Assembly (NCBI RefSeq): GCF_001625215.2
Contig: NC_030387.2
Span: forward strand, 30,961,606 to 31,025,605
Direction: 5' to 3'
Origin: Daucus carota subsp. sativus
Lineage: Eukaryota > Streptophyta > Magnoliopsida > Apiales > Apiaceae
DNA: 64,000 bases
This document shows positions 62,085 to 64,000 of the stretch, one piece after another. The number at the start of each line of letters is the position of its first letter. The first letter of the stretch is position 1. A program made the translations under genes and the position numbers. Below the pieces are notes generated by a model. The model was not told the origin of the DNA and searched no databases. It saw only the letters and a program-made list of their open reading frames with translations.

Positions 62085-64000
62085 GTGTTATGGCCATGAA
62101 CAAGATGGAGTCATTACATTTTTATAATATATAAATGGGTTTAATAAAATATCAAATTTGACCTGATTTAGATCACATATAAATTATGTCTTGTCCAATT
62201 AAAATATTAAAATAATAACAACTATTTATCAAAAATTTAGATTTATCTAATCAAAATCAAAATTAAATCCATACTTCAACTAAAAGGCCGTGTTTGTAAC
62301 AAACCATGACCAGATTTTTTTTCCCACATTTCGAATTTTGTTTTTCATATAAATTTCTGTGTAAAATTATAGCTGACTTGTTGATATAGAAGACGAGAAA
62401 GCTAGTATAAAAAAGATAATTTTATATTTTATTTTAGTTGAACTTTAACTTAATATCAACATGCCATAATATTAAACTTATTATCATAATAATGCAATAT
62501 TCCACCATACTTGAATAAGTGAAGTTTAAGAGATGTATGGACTATAAACATATTTTTCATTCACCAAATTTGATAAATAATATCATTTTGTTCATGTTAA
62601 AAATAAACAATATATGATTTTGATAAAATATATTTTGACTAAAATGTCCAAATTTTTTTTTAGAGAAAACTCGAAACTCGTATACATGATATTTTTATAC
62701 ACGTGCATTTCAAATTTTGTGTTTCATATAATTTTTTTGATAAAATCATAATTGCTTTAAAAAAAGACGAGAGAACCGGTATGAGATATAATAATGTTAT
62801 TTAATATTTACCTTAATTTCAGTATAACATAATATAACTCTATTAACTTATTTATAGGATGAGTTATAAACATATCTTTTTGAATTTTTTAAATATATTT
62901 TTGTTCATAATACGATAAAAATTATAATTGTAATCTTAATTGAAAATTAACATAAATTTGTGTTTACCTCGTTGACGAGATTACAAAATTCTTATTATTC
63001 CAAAAAAAGGAATATATGATTAAAGAAAATAATTAGACCATCATTTAAGAAAAAGTTCCAAAATATAAAGATTATATAGAAAAAAAAGGATATGGGGATA
63101 TAATATTCTTATTCAGTTTCTATATGTGTCACACCACCCTCCTTTATATTTTGTTGGAGCAAGGCAACCTCAAGCTTTGACTCATAGTCTTGTATTTTTG
63201 TCAGGCTCAAGCGACTCTTTTCTTTCATTTCCCAGAAGCTGGTGAGCTTTTAATTCTTCAAGCCCCTTTGTTTTATTTATGTGTATATGCATATATAAGG
63301 CTTTCGTTTCTTAATGTATCCACGCATATGTTCCTCATTTGTGTGTTTTTAGATGAAAGTAGGTCACTTTTTTCATGTTGTTTATGCGTGTATGTTTGTT
63401 TAATATTAGATTTTGTGGAAAGATGCCGTCTTTATGTGTGTGGTTTTATGTGAAACTTTCGGTTTTAGAGAATATTTGTGTTGTTAGGATTCATGTAGCA
63501 CATTTAGAGGTTCTTTTGTTTGTTTTGTTCATGATTTGGTTCTTCCCCACATGAGTGTTTCAAAATCATTTATTGATTTTTCAATTGATTATTGCCGATT
63601 ATCAAAATGGCATTGATATGGAATAATTCATTGTACTAATTCTGTGTTAAATAATTAGCAAGTTTTTAGTTACTTTTCCTTTTTACCCTAGCAGGAATAA
63701 AAAATCAATTAACAGGAGATTTATTTATATGATGATAGGACTAAGAATGAAATGATGAGTTTGTATCTTATGCTGGCATCATCTTCTCCCTGTCGATTGG
63801 TGTTGCCTTCATTCTGTTTTTCTTTTGTGGAATGTGCTAATTTTGTTGTCCTTTTGTTTTAGTACTCTATTTGGGCCTTTCATTTTTTAAAACGCCACTG
63901 CTATATTTTTATTAGGCCTATGCACATATTTAATTGATAGAATAATGTAGTTAATATTTTTTAGAAATCAATTATAATTATTATGAAAAATGGTGATCAC
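62085..64000. other. AT-rich tail of unit 3 with the leader exon of small gene A
   Basis: Non-coding AT-rich DNA, then the TATATTTTGTTGG promoter-like segment and a leader exon ending GAAGCTG|GTGAGC near 63243, with its leader intron running to the window end. The coding exons fall outside the window. Confidence 0.7.

Larger units (their letters stand above)
58784..64000. repeat. 9.1-kb tandem array, unit 3 (cut by the window end)
   Basis: Joined head-to-tail to unit 2 at the same junction. The first 2.4 kb are almost identical to unit 2; after about 61190 it resembles unit 1 more. The window stops just before small gene A of this unit would start. Confidence 0.95.

Noticed and set aside
1..64000. 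tRNA, rRNA, CRISPR or bacterial-type operon features
   Set aside because: None seen; the only tRNA-like signal is the 12-base primer-binding site of the retrotransposon.

Overview
The window is nuclear DNA of a flowering plant, probably a eudicot. It is AT-rich, its genes have many short exons with GT/AG introns, and it carries plant-type MITEs (Tourist, Stowaway, hAT), a Mutator-like element and a Ty3/gypsy chromovirus. The species cannot be fixed from the sequence. There are no bacterial operons, CRISPR arrays, rRNA genes or convincing tRNA genes.

Layout. (1) 1-1974, minus strand: 3'-truncated NRT1/PTR (NPF) transporter gene, five exons visible. (2) 3119-3484: Tourist/Harbinger MITE. (3) 4818-11198, plus: a divergent NUP98-type nucleoporin gene, ten coding exons, about 1009 aa, with a 63-bp FG-repeat array, two tandem Gle2/Rae1-binding (GLEBS) exons and an autoproteolytic domain that stops exactly at the expected cleavage point. 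Its introns and exons show several independent tandem duplications. (4) 12212-17511, minus: NC2-alpha/DRAP1 (NF-YC11-like) histone-fold corepressor, six exons, 283 aa. (5) 17512-20545: AT-rich spacer with a Stowaway MITE. (6) 20546-23410 (or 23485), minus: intronless acidic coiled-coil protein of unknown function; a 1159-bp Mutator-like element with a perfect 9-bp target duplication sits just upstream of its TATA box. (7) 24698-29711: gene-free spacer with a hAT MITE and two more Tourist copies. (8) 29712-35269: complete Reina-like chromovirus with 286-bp LTRs, 5-bp target duplication and four in-frame stops. (9) 35745-41426, plus: nine-exon, 605-aa plant-specific coiled-coil protein. (10) 40518-64000: head-to-tail array of 9.1-kb units (two full, one cut by the window end). 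Each unit starts in the last intron of gene 9 and carries a copy of its last exon, a broken EIN3/EIL-like transcription factor gene, and two diverged copies of a small unrecognised coiled-coil gene.

The genes are independent nuclear genes, not a pathway. Two may be functionally related at a distance: the nucleoporin (mRNA export) and NC2-alpha (transcription repression). The most unusual parts are the rearranged NUP98 paralogue and the 9.1-kb array, which copies the tail of one gene together with an already broken EIN3-like gene and shows signs of gene conversion.
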